A DNA stretch of 36,971 bases from Candidatus Colimonas fimequi (GTDB lineage: Bacteria > Bacillota > Clostridia > Peptostreptococcales > Anaerovoracaceae). This document shows, piece by piece, positions 8,468 through 16,669 of the stretch. The position numbers were made by a program, and so were the translations under genes. Every line of letters begins with the position of its first letter. The first letter of the stretch is position 1. Under the pieces are notes generated by a model. The model made no database searches and was not told where the DNA came from. It saw nothing but the letters and a program-made list of their open reading frames with translations. The stretch lies in the NCBI GenBank assembly GCA_018065295.1, contig JAGHTQ010000177.1, positions 1-36,971 of the forward strand, in the 5' to 3' direction.

Positions 8468-10036
8468 ATGTATAGTGCAATGCAGAACACTAACAAAGCA
8501 CAGGGCCTGAACAGAACTCTGGGCCTGGCTGAATGTATCACTATTACAGCCGGTGCTGTAATCGGTGTAGGCCTCTTCACAGTAGGTTCACAGATCGTAG
8601 GTCTGATGGGCGGTACTGTAATCGTGGCATCATTAATCTCATTCGTACTCGTACTCTTCCCATGCGCAATGTATGGTGAAATGGGTGCAGCTCTCCCACT
8701 CGCAGGTGGTACTTACTCATTTGCTAAGAGAGCAATCAATTATCCTGTAGCCGTATTTGAAAGCTGGAACTACACTCTGGCTCAGATCGGTATCGGTGCA
8801 TCAGAATCAATGGCATTCTCAAACTACTTCGTAAGACTGCTGAATGCTCTTGGCATGAACATTCCTGTAGATGACAATGACTATTCAATCATCGCTTTCT
8901 TCCAGGGACAGTGTGATGCATCAGTATTCATGTGGAAAGCACTCCCAGCAATCGGTCTTTTCATCCTGTTCACTTACATCTCATACAGAGGTGCTGAAAT
9001 GAACGGTAAGACTCAGAACTTCTTCATGTTCTTCTTCTGGGCTTGCTCACTCGTATGGTTCGCAACAGTAATCGCTAAGGCAGACTTCTCAGGCGTAACT
9101 GAAATGGTTGCTGGCGTTGGTATCCCTCACGGTGTTAACGCATTCGCTCAGGCTGTACTGCTCGTACTGTGGTGCTTCTTCGGTTTCGAAACTATCGTTG
9201 GTATGGGTTCCGAAGTTAAGTTCCCTCAGATTACTCTTCCTAGAGCTCTGCTGCTCACTCCATTCTGCGTACTGGCAGTTAACCTCTTATTCCAGTGGTT
9301 CCTGTGCGCACTGACTCCAGCAGAACACATTCCTGACCTGTACACTGCAGCAGCTCCATATGCATCAGCTATGGAATACGCTGGTATTGTTGGTCTCCCA
9401 CTTATCATCCTTTGCTTAGGTATTACTCTTGGTGGTGACTTCTCAACAATGAACCCATGTATCGCAGGTCCTGCTCGTTACATCTACATCATGGCTAATG
9501 ACGGTAACTTCCCAAGATACTTCGGCGCTGTACACAAGAAGTACAACTCACCACACAGAGCAGTTATCCTTTGCGCAGTACTTGGTATCTTCTTCATCAT
9601 TTCAGGTTCAATTAAGATCGTTGCAATGATGTGCGCATACAACCAGATTCAGTCATACATCATCGGCTACATCTCATTCTACATGCTTCGTAAGAAGGAA
9701 CCAGATCTCCACAGACCTTGGAAGTGCCCATGCGGTACATTCGCTTGCGTATTCTCATGCGTAACATTCGGTCTGCTCCTGATCCTGGCATACGATCCAG
9801 TTGCTATCTGGTACAACATCGTATGGGATATCCTGGCAATCGCTTACTACTTCCTCTATGTTCGTAAGAGACCTATCCCACAGGATGCTCTGGACGTAGA
9901 AGCAGAAGCACTGGCAGCTAAGGCTCCAAACGCTGAAGAAAAGGCTGCACTGGATAAGGAATTCAAGCTGTGGAGAGTAATCGCTCCTGCATTCGCAATC
10001 GTAGGCGTACTCCTCTTCGTAATTTCATGGATCTAG
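8468..10036 (+). CDS. APC-superfamily amino-acid permease
   Basis: Integral membrane transporter of 522 residues with about 12 transmembrane helices. Helix 1 has the APC signature ITITAGAVIGVGLFTVG (about 20-36), where the broken helix binds the substrate amino group. MYGEMGAALPLAGGTYSFAK is the typical helix 2-3 region. A charged stretch (about 476-502) precedes a last hydrophobic segment. The substrate is unknown. The ATG at 8468 directly abuts its AGG, so the ATG at 8480 (MQNTNKAQ), about 11 bases after AGG, may be the true start. The TAG stop is followed by TAA nine codons later. A tiny membrane protein gene follows, 34 bases downstream. Confidence 0.88.
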   Translation: MYSAMQNTNKAQGLNRTLGLAECITITAGAVIGVGLFTVGSQIVGLMGGTVIVASLISFVLVLFPCAMYGEMGAALPLAGGTYSFAKRAINYPVAVFESWNYTLAQIGIGASESMAFSNYFVRLLNALGMNIPVDDNDYSIIAFFQGQCDASVFMWKALPAIGLFILFTYISYRGAEMNGKTQNFFMFFFWACSLVWFATVIAKADFSGVTEMVAGVGIPHGVNAFAQAVLLVLWCFFGFETIVGMGSEVKFPQITLPRALLLTPFCVLAVNLLFQWFLCALTPAEHIPDLYTAAAPYASAMEYAGIVGLPLIILCLGITLGGDFSTMNPCIAGPARYIYIMANDGNFPRYFGAVHKKYNSPHRAVILCAVLGIFFIISGSIKIVAMMCAYNQIQSYIIGYISFYMLRKKEPDLHRPWKCPCGTFACVFSCVTFGLLLILAYDPVAIWYNIVWDILAIAYYFLYVRKRPIPQDALDVEAEALAAKAPNAEEKAALDKEFKLWRVIAPAFAIVGVLLFVISWI

Positions 10037-10070
10037 TCGGTAACAGATAATAGTATTTAAGGAGTTAATA

Positions 10071-10211
10071 ATGAACAGATTTTGGGGAACAATAGCATTC
10101 GTATTTTTAATGATATTAGCAACTGCAGGTATGGCAGCATACGTTATGCAGAATGCACTTGGTGAGAACATCACATTCGTTGAGTTCTTCCAGCGCTATG
10201 TCTTCAAATAG
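10071..10211 (+). CDS. 46-residue single-pass membrane protein
   Basis: Starts at ATG 10071 behind TTAAGGAG with near-ideal spacing and ends at TAG 10211, with a TAA five codons on. Residues about 4-28 (FWGTIAFVFLMILATAGMAAYV) form one hydrophobic helix, followed by a short polar tail with FVEFFQRYVF. It lies 34 bases after the permease and before the shared terminator. It may be a small subunit or regulator of that permease; this is inference from position. I do not recognise the family. Confidence 0.65.
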   Translation: MNRFWGTIAFVFLMILATAGMAAYVMQNALGENITFVEFFQRYVFK

Positions 10212-10243
10212 CTAGATTGTCATTAACTCAATAAACACGAAAC

Positions 10244-10277
10244 AAAAGAGGTTCGATTTAATTATCGAACCTCTTTT
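10244..10277. terminator. Bidirectional rho-independent terminator
   Basis: Stem AAAGAGGTTCGAT / ATCGAACCTCTTT with flanking A and T runs, placed between the convergent permease and rubrerythrin units. Its arms are nearly identical to those of the hairpin at 11876-11900. Confidence 0.88.
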
Positions 10278-10819
10278 TAATAATTCTCTTTTCTTATTTC
10301 GAAGTACCCCTGCGGATGCTTACACACTGGACATTCCAGTGGGGCGGTGGCGCCGGTCGCCACGTGTCCGCAGTTTCTGCATTCCCAGATAGTAACGCCG
10401 CCTTTCTTGAACACTTCCATATTGCTAACGTTATTATACAATGCACAATATCTTTCTTCGTGGGTCTTCTCGATGGCCGCTACGCCTCGAAACTGTTCTG
10501 CCAAATCTGCGAATCCCTCTTCCTCAGCTTCGCGGGCCATTCTGTCATACATTTCAGTCCACTCTGTATTCTCTCCCGCCACTGCCTGAAGCAGATTCTC
10601 GGGTGTATCATTCAGCTGGCCAAGAGCTTTAAACCAAAGTTTCGCGTGCTCCTTTTCATTCTCTGCAGTCTGCAGGAAGATAGCCGCAATCTGTTCGTAT
10701 CCAGCTTTCTTTGCAACTGATGCGAAATACGTATACTTATTTCTCGCCTGCGATTCTCCTGCGAATGCTTCCCAAAGATTTTTCTCAGTCTTAGTTCCTT
10801 CATATATATTTTTAGCCAT
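10277..10819 (-). CDS. rbr: Rubrerythrin
   Basis: NADH-linked peroxide reductase of anaerobes, 180 residues. The N-terminal ferritin-like four-helix bundle has the diiron ligands in AGESQARNKY, ENEKEHA, GENTEW, EAEEEGF and EKTHEERY. The C-terminal rubredoxin-like domain has CRNCGH and CPVCKHPQGYFE for a single Fe. An upstream in-frame ATG would add 20 residues; 10819 is chosen because MAKNIYEGTKTEKNL is the family N-terminus and AAGGAG precedes it. The start lies inside the last codons of the preceding gene (8-base overlap), so it is coupled to superoxide reductase. Peroxide made by that enzyme can then be removed here. Confidence 0.94.
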   Translation of the reverse strand: MAKNIYEGTKTEKNLWEAFAGESQARNKYTYFASVAKKAGYEQIAAIFLQTAENEKEHAKLWFKALGQLNDTPENLLQAVAGENTEWTEMYDRMAREAEEEGFADLAEQFRGVAAIEKTHEERYCALYNNVSNMEVFKKGGVTIWECRNCGHVATGATAPLECPVCKHPQGYFEIRKENY

Positions 10820-11714
10820 GGTATGTCTCCTTCCACAGTCCATGCAGATTGCAATATGCATATGCCGCCACAACTTCATCGCCGTCTGTCAGTGTAAACT
10901 TTGCACATGGCTTCTCGCCTGGAATCAGCGCTTTGCGCTGGGCGCCTTTATCCGTCTCCAGCGCAATCCACTGGATGTAATGAACGTCCTCCATAGGATG
11001 TTCTACTTCGCCAACCTTAACCGTTACCAGATTCCCCTCTACATTGATTACTGGCACGTGCTTCTCTAGCGCGCCATCTGTAGTTCCTGGCACAACCTCA
11101 GTCATAGGATGGCCACAGCACATCATAGAAACTCCCGACTCATTGATCATTCCAACAAAATTACCACATTGTTCGCATACATAAAATTTCATATCTGACT
11201 TCCTTTCTTTATCAACACTCGCCTTGGGCTGTGCACCAGGCTTCGGCTTAATGTTTGCCATATAATATGCATATGTAGCTGATGGCACATCAGAGAGCAC
11301 CTGCATATCAGTAACAGTTGCAATAAACATGGTGTGTGAACCCAGGTCAACCAGCTTAGCTACCTGACATGAGATGTACCCATTAGTCCCTTCGGTAATG
11401 TAATATGCACCATTGGCACCTCTTGTCATGCCATCAAAACCATTGAATTTATCCACATTTCTTCCCGACTGAAAACCAAATCTCTTGAACATGTCGAAGG
11501 ATGCCTCTTCACTGATAATTGATATCGTGAATGCGCCAGCCTCCTTAACCATGTCATGTGTGTAATTCGACTTATTAATACATACACTAATCTGATTAGG
11601 TTCTGATGCAGCCTGGATAGCCGTGTTGGTAATGCAGCCATTGTCCTTGTCGCCAAGACTTACAGTCAGCACGAAAAGTCCATAACTAAGTTTATACATA
11701 GCTTTATTATCCAT
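10812..11714 (-). CDS. Flavin reductase domain fused to desulfoferrodoxin (superoxide reductase)
   Basis: Two-part protein of 300 residues. Residues 1 to about 155 form a flavin-reductase-like (FMN-binding split barrel) domain: YGLFVLTVS, NTAIQAASEPNQISVCINKSNYTHD, GYISCQVAKLVDLGSHTMFIATVTD. From about residue 175 there is a complete class I desulfoferrodoxin. Its centre I cysteines are CEQCG and CCG. Its centre II ligands are EKHVP, VEHPM, VHYIQW and the C-terminal CNLHGLW, which reduces superoxide to peroxide. The flavin domain may feed electrons to the iron centres, much as in the flavin reductase-rubredoxin (Hrb) proteins. The start at 11714 follows AAAGGAGG. It overlaps rubrerythrin. Confidence 0.9.
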   Translation of the reverse strand: MDNKAMYKLSYGLFVLTVSLGDKDNGCITNTAIQAASEPNQISVCINKSNYTHDMVKEAGAFTISIISEEASFDMFKRFGFQSGRNVDKFNGFDGMTRGANGAYYITEGTNGYISCQVAKLVDLGSHTMFIATVTDMQVLSDVPSATYAYYMANIKPKPGAQPKASVDKERKSDMKFYVCEQCGNFVGMINESGVSMMCCGHPMTEVVPGTTDGALEKHVPVINVEGNLVTVKVGEVEHPMEDVHYIQWIALETDKGAQRKALIPGEKPCAKFTLTDGDEVVAAYAYCNLHGLWKETYHG

Positions 11715-11875
11715 CGTTATCTCTCCTCCTTTAAATTAATATAAGTACTGTTTGTTTATTTATCATAACCACACACTATCGTCCGTTCAATTGGCGACAG
11801 CCCGCCCTTTTTCTCCATAATTGGGCACATATTTACGCAAAGACCACTAATTGCATTTGGCTAAAAGAATAAAAA

Positions 11876-11900
11876 AGAGGTTCGATTATATCGAACCTCT
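11876..11900 (-). terminator. Rho-independent terminator after radA
   Basis: On the minus strand, stem AGAGGTTCGAT / ATCGAACCTCT is followed by a run of T just after the radA stop. The rest of the 190-base gap to the desulfoferrodoxin gene holds only AT-rich, promoter-like sequence that I could not assign. Confidence 0.85.
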
Positions 11901-11906
11901 ATCTAT

Positions 11907-13346
11907 TTAACTGAATAGTTTTCTTATTCCACTGATATTCTTCATAGAAAGCATCTGCAGAATCGGCTGACCATTTGCCCTGCGTTCTGCGTTAATAGAA
12001 GTCAGTGCCTTCTTCAGACGCTCTGCATTTCTTACTGGCAGAACCACTTTCTCGAAGCCAAGGTGAGCTGCTTCTCTTAATATCTTCTCACTGTTCTGTA
12101 CGGCTCTCAAATCGCCTGTAAGGCCGATTTCGCCCAGAACCAAAGTATTGCTTCCAAGAACCTTGCCAGTTACTGAGGAATAGATAGCCATGGCTACCGC
12201 AAGGTCAGTATATGTACCCTCTGGCCTGATACCACCTACGATGTTAACGTAGATATCCTGGCTGCCAAGGTCAAGACCAGCCTTCTTCTCAAGAACAGCA
12301 ATAATCATATTAAGTCTTGTAGTATCAATACCTATGGAAGTTCTTCTAGGGAATCCTGCACCTGAATTCGACGCTAATGCTTGAACTTCAAGGACAAGTG
12401 GCCTTGTTCCTTCATATACGGCAGTTACAACTGCGCCTTCATTGCCAGCATCCATTTCTTCCATGAGAGTTCCTGACAGGTTCTCAATCTCCATGAGACC
12501 TTCCTCTCCCATTTCAAAAGCACCGATTTCGCTAGTTGTTCCGAATCTGTTCTTCTGGGCTCTGAGAATTCTCATCTCATGGCTTCTGTCACCTGTGAAA
12601 CTGAGCACACAGTCTACCATATGCTCAACAATTCTAGGACCAGCAAGTTCACCGCTCTTAGTCACGTGAGCAACAATAAAGATAGGAAGGTTATTCATCT
12701 TGCCTATTCTCATGAGCTCGTTACCGCATGCTCTCACCTGGGAAACGCTGCCCGGTGCAGAATCCAGATCAGGTGTGAACATTGTCTGGATTGAGTCGAT
12801 GATAAGGAACTTAGGTTCCAGCTGTTTGCAGACTTCTGCAACGTTCTCCATGCTTGTCTCAGCCAGAATGTAGAGATTGTCCGAGAGATTCGTGCAAACT
12901 CTATCAGCGCGCATCTTAATCTGTTCTTCTGACTCTTCTCCTGATACATAGAGGACTGTTCCCTGTGTTTGGGCAATGTGTGCTGCCGCCTGAATAATAA
13001 TGGTTGATTTACCTATACCTGGCTCACCTGAAATCAGTGTCAATGAACCCTGAACCAAGCCGCCGCCAAGGACTCTATTTAATTCTCCAATACCAGTATC
13101 GATACGTTCAGTCTCACCCGAGGTAACCTTAACAAGAGGTCTTGGCTTTCCTACGCGGCCAGTGCCTGCTGCGCCACCTTCTGTTCCCCCTGATGTTCTT
13201 CTTCTCTTGTCATCAGTGTCCAGGGCAATTACCTTCTCCTCAACAAATGAGTTCCATGCACCGCAGATGCATCTTCCCATCCATTTAGGGCTCTCATTGC
13301 CACATTCCTGACATACGAATACTGTCTTACCCGATTTTTTAGCCAT
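11907..13346 (-). CDS. radA: DNA repair protein RadA (Sms)
   Basis: Branch-migration ATPase of recombinational repair, 479 residues. It has an N-terminal zinc-binding motif, Walker A GEPGIGKST (about 105-113), a RecA-like ATPase core, the RadA-specific KNRFG motif and a C-terminal Lon-like domain (GGIRPEGTYTDLAVAMAIYSS). Normal RadA zinc fingers read CxxC...CPxCGxWNS. Here the second pair is RCICGAWNS, that is C-x-C with one residue fewer. The neighbour upstream, an EF-G-like gene, is separated by a terminator hairpin. Classical radA partners disA and cysS are not present. Confidence 0.94.
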   Translation of the reverse strand: MAKKSGKTVFVCQECGNESPKWMGRCICGAWNSFVEEKVIALDTDDKRRRTSGGTEGGAAGTGRVGKPRPLVKVTSGETERIDTGIGELNRVLGGGLVQGSLTLISGEPGIGKSTIIIQAAAHIAQTQGTVLYVSGEESEEQIKMRADRVCTNLSDNLYILAETSMENVAEVCKQLEPKFLIIDSIQTMFTPDLDSAPGSVSQVRACGNELMRIGKMNNLPIFIVAHVTKSGELAGPRIVEHMVDCVLSFTGDRSHEMRILRAQKNRFGTTSEIGAFEMGEEGLMEIENLSGTLMEEMDAGNEGAVVTAVYEGTRPLVLEVQALASNSGAGFPRRTSIGIDTTRLNMIIAVLEKKAGLDLGSQDIYVNIVGGIRPEGTYTDLAVAMAIYSSVTGKVLGSNTLVLGEIGLTGDLRAVQNSEKILREAAHLGFEKVVLPVRNAERLKKALTSINAERRANGQPILQMLSMKNISGIRKLFS

Positions 13347-13369
13347 ACATTATACCTTATAAAATAATA

Positions 13370-13389
13370 GGGCTGTCCGAAGACAGCCC
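13370..13389 (-). terminator. Rho-independent terminator after the EF-G-like gene
   Basis: Stem GGGCTGTC / GACAGCCC with a four-base loop; on the minus strand it is followed by TATTATTTTAT. It lies in the 65 bases between the EF-G-like stop and the radA start. Confidence 0.82.
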
Positions 13390-13411
13390 CCTAATTATCA
13401 ATTTGTTTTGA

Positions 13412-15352
13412 CTACTTGTCCTGTGATGCTGCATATTCAGCAATGATCTTCTGTGCGATCATCTGAGGAACTTCTTCGTACTTATCGAATTCCATTACGA
13501 AGCTACCTCTAGCCTGAGTCATAGCTCTCAGAACGATAGCATAGTCGAAGAGTTCAGCCTGTGGAGCTTCAGCCATCAGCTTCTGGCCGCCACCGTGCTG
13601 TGGTTCCATACCGAGGATCTTACCTCTTCTCTTGTTCATGTCGCCCATTACGTCGCCCATGTATTCGTCTGGTACCAGGATTTCAAGCTTCATTACTGGT
13701 TCGAGGAGACATGGCTTAGCCATTTCGATACCCTTCTTGAATGCCAGTGATGCAGCAATCTTGAATGCCATTTCGTTTGAGTCAACTGCGTGATATGAAC
13801 CATCGTAGAGGATAGCCTTAACGTTCTGTACCTTGCAGCCTGCGAGAGGACCCTTCTCCATACATTCTCTGAGGCCCTTTTCTACTGCTGGCCAGTAGTT
13901 CTTAGGAACTGAACCACCGAAGATTTCTTCGCCGAATTCGAATTCTTCCTGTGATGGTGAGAACTTAATCCAAACATCACCGAACTGACCTGCGCCACCT
14001 GACTGCTTCTTATGTCTACCCTGTACATCAGCTGTACCCTTGATAGTTTCTCTGTAAGCGATCTTCTGTGGAACTTCTACTACTTCTACACCGAACTTAT
14101 CCTTCAGCTTAGCAGTGATGATGCTCAGCTGGATGTCGCCCTGACCACCAAGGAGAGTCTGATGAGTTTCAACGTTTGTCTGAAGAACGAATGATGGGTC
14201 TTCTTCCATCAGCTTCTTGAGACCTGAACCCATCTTCTCATCGTCACCAGTCTTAGCAGGTTCTACTGCCTTGAAGAGTGATGGTGATGGGAATGCGATA
14301 GTTGGGAATAAGATTTCGTTTGCCTTGTCGCTAAGAGTATCACCAGTGTTTGTGTTCTGGAGCTTACCAAGAGCAACGATGTCGCCAGCAACTGCTTCTG
14401 GGCATTCACCCTGAGTGTTACCTCTGAGGAAGAACATTGAACCCAGCTTTTCTGACTTCGCTGTTCTAGCGTTGTATACTTCCATACCAGGCTTCAGTGT
14501 ACCTGATACAACCTTAGCCAGTGAGATCATTCCAAGGAATGGGTCTGCGATTGTCTTGAATACGAGAGCAGCTGTAGGACCATTAGCGTCTACTGCAACT
14601 TCGATATCTTCGTCAGCACCGTTCTTAGCTGCCAGTGGAGCTACTGATGCTGGCTTAGGTGTCAGGTCGATGAACTGCTGGAGAACTTCTGTGATGCCTT
14701 CGCCTGTCATTGCTGAGCAAGTGAATACTGGAACGATGTCGCCGCTTGCGATACCCATGCTCAGGCCCTTAGCGAACTGTTCGTCTGTAAGTTCCATAGT
14801 TTCGAGGTAGATTTCCATCAGTTCTTCATCTGTTCCTGCTACTTCTTCTTCAAGAGCTTCTCTATCGTCAAGAGTTACTACTGATGAACCGAACTTAGCC
14901 TTCAGTGATTCGATAACTTCTTCTACATCTACGTTTTCTTTATCTGTCTTGTTAATCAGGAAGAACTTAGGAACTGAGAACTGCTTACATGAGTTCCAAG
15001 CCTTTTCTGTACCTACCTGAGTGCCTGCTGATGCATCTACCAGGATAGCAGCAGCTTCTACTGCTCTCAGTGCTGAGTTAACTTCACCAACGAAGTCGAA
15101 GAATCCTGGAGTATCAACGAAGTTGATCTTAGTCTTGTTGTATTCTACAGGTACTACTGATGTGCTGATGGAATAGCCCTTTTCCTTCTCCATCTTATCG
15201 TAGTCTGATACTGTATTGCCATCTTCTACCTTACCAAGTCTGCTGATAACCTTTGTTGCCAGAAGACAAGCTTCGAGGAATGTAGTCTTACCTGTACTAC
15301 CATGTCCTAAGAGTGCGATATTTCTAATGTTTTCGTTCTTGTAGCCCTTCAT
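13412..15352 (-). CDS. EF-G-like translational GTPase (FusA2/TetM-like group)
   Basis: GTPase of 646 residues with the EF-G domain order. G1 is GHGSTGKT near residue 16, G3 is DTPGFFDF, G4 is NKTD; domain II follows, then III-V ending in EVPQMIAQKIIAEYAA. The switch region (EKEKGYSISTS) is that of the EF-G-like paralogues rather than canonical FusA. It is shorter than housekeeping EF-G (about 690). No rpsL, rpsG or tuf is adjacent, which also points to the paralogue. The exact role (ribosome translocation or recycling variant) is unknown. The start at 15352 follows TAGGAGG. The TAG stop here has no TAA or TGA close behind it. Confidence 0.88.
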   Translation of the reverse strand: MKGYKNENIRNIALLGHGSTGKTTFLEACLLATKVISRLGKVEDGNTVSDYDKMEKEKGYSISTSVVPVEYNKTKINFVDTPGFFDFVGEVNSALRAVEAAAILVDASAGTQVGTEKAWNSCKQFSVPKFFLINKTDKENVDVEEVIESLKAKFGSSVVTLDDREALEEEVAGTDEELMEIYLETMELTDEQFAKGLSMGIASGDIVPVFTCSAMTGEGITEVLQQFIDLTPKPASVAPLAAKNGADEDIEVAVDANGPTAALVFKTIADPFLGMISLAKVVSGTLKPGMEVYNARTAKSEKLGSMFFLRGNTQGECPEAVAGDIVALGKLQNTNTGDTLSDKANEILFPTIAFPSPSLFKAVEPAKTGDDEKMGSGLKKLMEEDPSFVLQTNVETHQTLLGGQGDIQLSIITAKLKDKFGVEVVEVPQKIAYRETIKGTADVQGRHKKQSGGAGQFGDVWIKFSPSQEEFEFGEEIFGGSVPKNYWPAVEKGLRECMEKGPLAGCKVQNVKAILYDGSYHAVDSNEMAFKIAASLAFKKGIEMAKPCLLEPVMKLEILVPDEYMGDVMGDMNKRRGKILGMEPQHGGGQKLMAEAPQAELFDYAIVLRAMTQARGSFVMEFDKYEEVPQMIAQKIIAEYAASQDK

Positions 15353-15453
15353 TTATAGAGACCTCCTAATTTTTTTCACATATATTTCGATTATATCATC
15401 GCACCAGATATATTACAATCACAAATAGATAAGCTGTCTGAAATTTTCGTGAG

Positions 15454-16524
15454 TTATGAATACTTCCCGGTACCTAAATAACGATATATTTTAGAGGTTC
15501 TCTTCCACTGCTTGGCGCTGATTTCACCGTAAGTAATCGAACTGTTCCAATACGCATCCTGAACACCGTTATCGTGGTGAGCTGCATGAACGACCTTGCC
15601 GTCTCCCGCATATAACATGCAGTGGGTTGGGGTAAGCAAAATATCCCCAGGCTCCAGTTTCATAATGGTCGAAGGCTTCTTGATTTTCTTGAAATTCTTC
15701 GTGTTCTTTAGTGCCTTGTTAGTATCTCCCGCAAGGCCGACTCTCTTATTTTTGTAACGGCAATCAAGCTCACTTGTACCAGCACCGTGATGGTATGCTG
15801 CAGTGACAAACGGATTGCAGCAATAGGTTTTCGCCGCGGCAGCCCTCGATGCTCCCGCCTTCAGCTTCGCGCTCCCTTTGCTCATATTAGTCCCGCAAAA
15901 GTAGCAACCGCTATGGTGTGCCCACTTGCTTCGCCCATAGTGAAAAGAGTCATCCGCTGCTATGGCTATCGCCCAATCAACGGCTGCTCTTCTAGCCTTC
16001 TCGTTGGCACTCATATTGGCTGTATCACTCTCGCCATCAGATTCACTGTTTGCAGTTGTAGCTATCGTTTCAGTTTTAGCCTTGGCTTCAGTCGCCTTCT
16101 TAGTCGCCTTCCTCACATACTTAGGCAGCTCAATCTCCTTCGATCGTGCTTCACTCCAATCACCGTAAATCTTATCCGCATCACCATTGCGATACATTCT
16201 CACCCTAAAATAATACGTCTTATCTTTATCCAGATTGTGAATGCTCCTTGATGATGCGCTAGCTCTCTTTATAGTGGTGCTAATAGACGATTTAAACTCG
16301 CTATTATCCGCATACTGAAGCTGATATCCGTCGCACTCACCTCTTGCCCACCTGACATTAACCGTTCCTTCCTGGCGAGAAGAAAGACTTATCGTCTTAA
16401 TCTCTGCCTTGCCTGGTGCAATAACGTCGGCGTTAGACACCACTGTTTGTGGCACAACAAAAACACCAGTCGCTATTACAGCAGACAGCAAAAGATACAT
16501 AATATATCTCATTTCTAATCCCAT
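15454..16524 (-). CDS. Secreted NlpC/P60-like cysteine hydrolase with a fibronectin type III-like domain
   Basis: Exported cell-wall protein of about 356 residues. A signal sequence (MRYIMYLLLSAVIATGVFVV) is followed by a fibronectin type III-like domain (about 35-125, ending GDWSEARSKEIEL) and a low-complexity Ala/Thr/Ser/Glu linker. The C-terminal NlpC/P60-type domain has a likely catalytic Cys in TYCCNPFV, a His/Cys segment in GDILLTPTHCMLYAG and VVHAAHHDNG. The substrate is probably peptidoglycan peptides; this is inference. The frame extends 64 codons further upstream, but that part is not protein-like. ATG 16524 and ATG 16512 both follow AAAGG; 16512 would put the signal peptide at the very start. 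The 12-base palindrome CAGCAATTGCTG at 16554-16565 lies in the leader. Confidence 0.78.
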   Translation of the reverse strand: MGLEMRYIMYLLLSAVIATGVFVVPQTVVSNADVIAPGKAEIKTISLSSRQEGTVNVRWARGECDGYQLQYADNSEFKSSISTTIKRASASSRSIHNLDKDKTYYFRVRMYRNGDADKIYGDWSEARSKEIELPKYVRKATKKATEAKAKTETIATTANSESDGESDTANMSANEKARRAAVDWAIAIAADDSFHYGRSKWAHHSGCYFCGTNMSKGSAKLKAGASRAAAAKTYCCNPFVTAAYHHGAGTSELDCRYKNKRVGLAGDTNKALKNTKNFKKIKKPSTIMKLEPGDILLTPTHCMLYAGDGKVVHAAHHDNGVQDAYWNSSITYGEISAKQWKRTSKIYRYLGTGKYS

Positions 16525-16629
16525 TACCTTTCTTATTAATTGCCGGCTAACTTCAGCAATTGCTGTTTTGTTGATTATATTACCATATTTTACCAGTTGC
16601 AAGTCTTGACATTTACGAAACAATAAAAA

Positions 16630-16653
16630 AACGGCCCACAAATGTGAGCCGTT
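16630..16653 (-). terminator. Rho-independent terminator after asnS
   Basis: Stem AACGGC-CACA / TGTG-GCCGTT with one internal mismatch; on the minus strand it is followed by TTTTTTT. It lies 17 bases after the asnS stop. Confidence 0.85.
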
Positions 16654-16669
16654 AAAATTGCAAAACGTT

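Noticed and set aside
10820..10879. 20-residue N-terminal extension of rubrerythrin
   Set aside because: The extension lies inside the desulfoferrodoxin coding sequence and is unlike any rubrerythrin; the shorter start has a proper ribosome site.
13392..13414. TAG of the EF-G-like gene as another read-through site
   Set aside because: The protein already ends at the family C-terminus. Read-through meets another TAG after six codons, then a terminator hairpin and the radA start.
16554..16565. Palindrome CAGCAATTGCTG as a riboswitch element for the NlpC/P60-like gene
   Set aside because: The leader is only about 100 bases and shows no further conserved structure; at most it is an operator.
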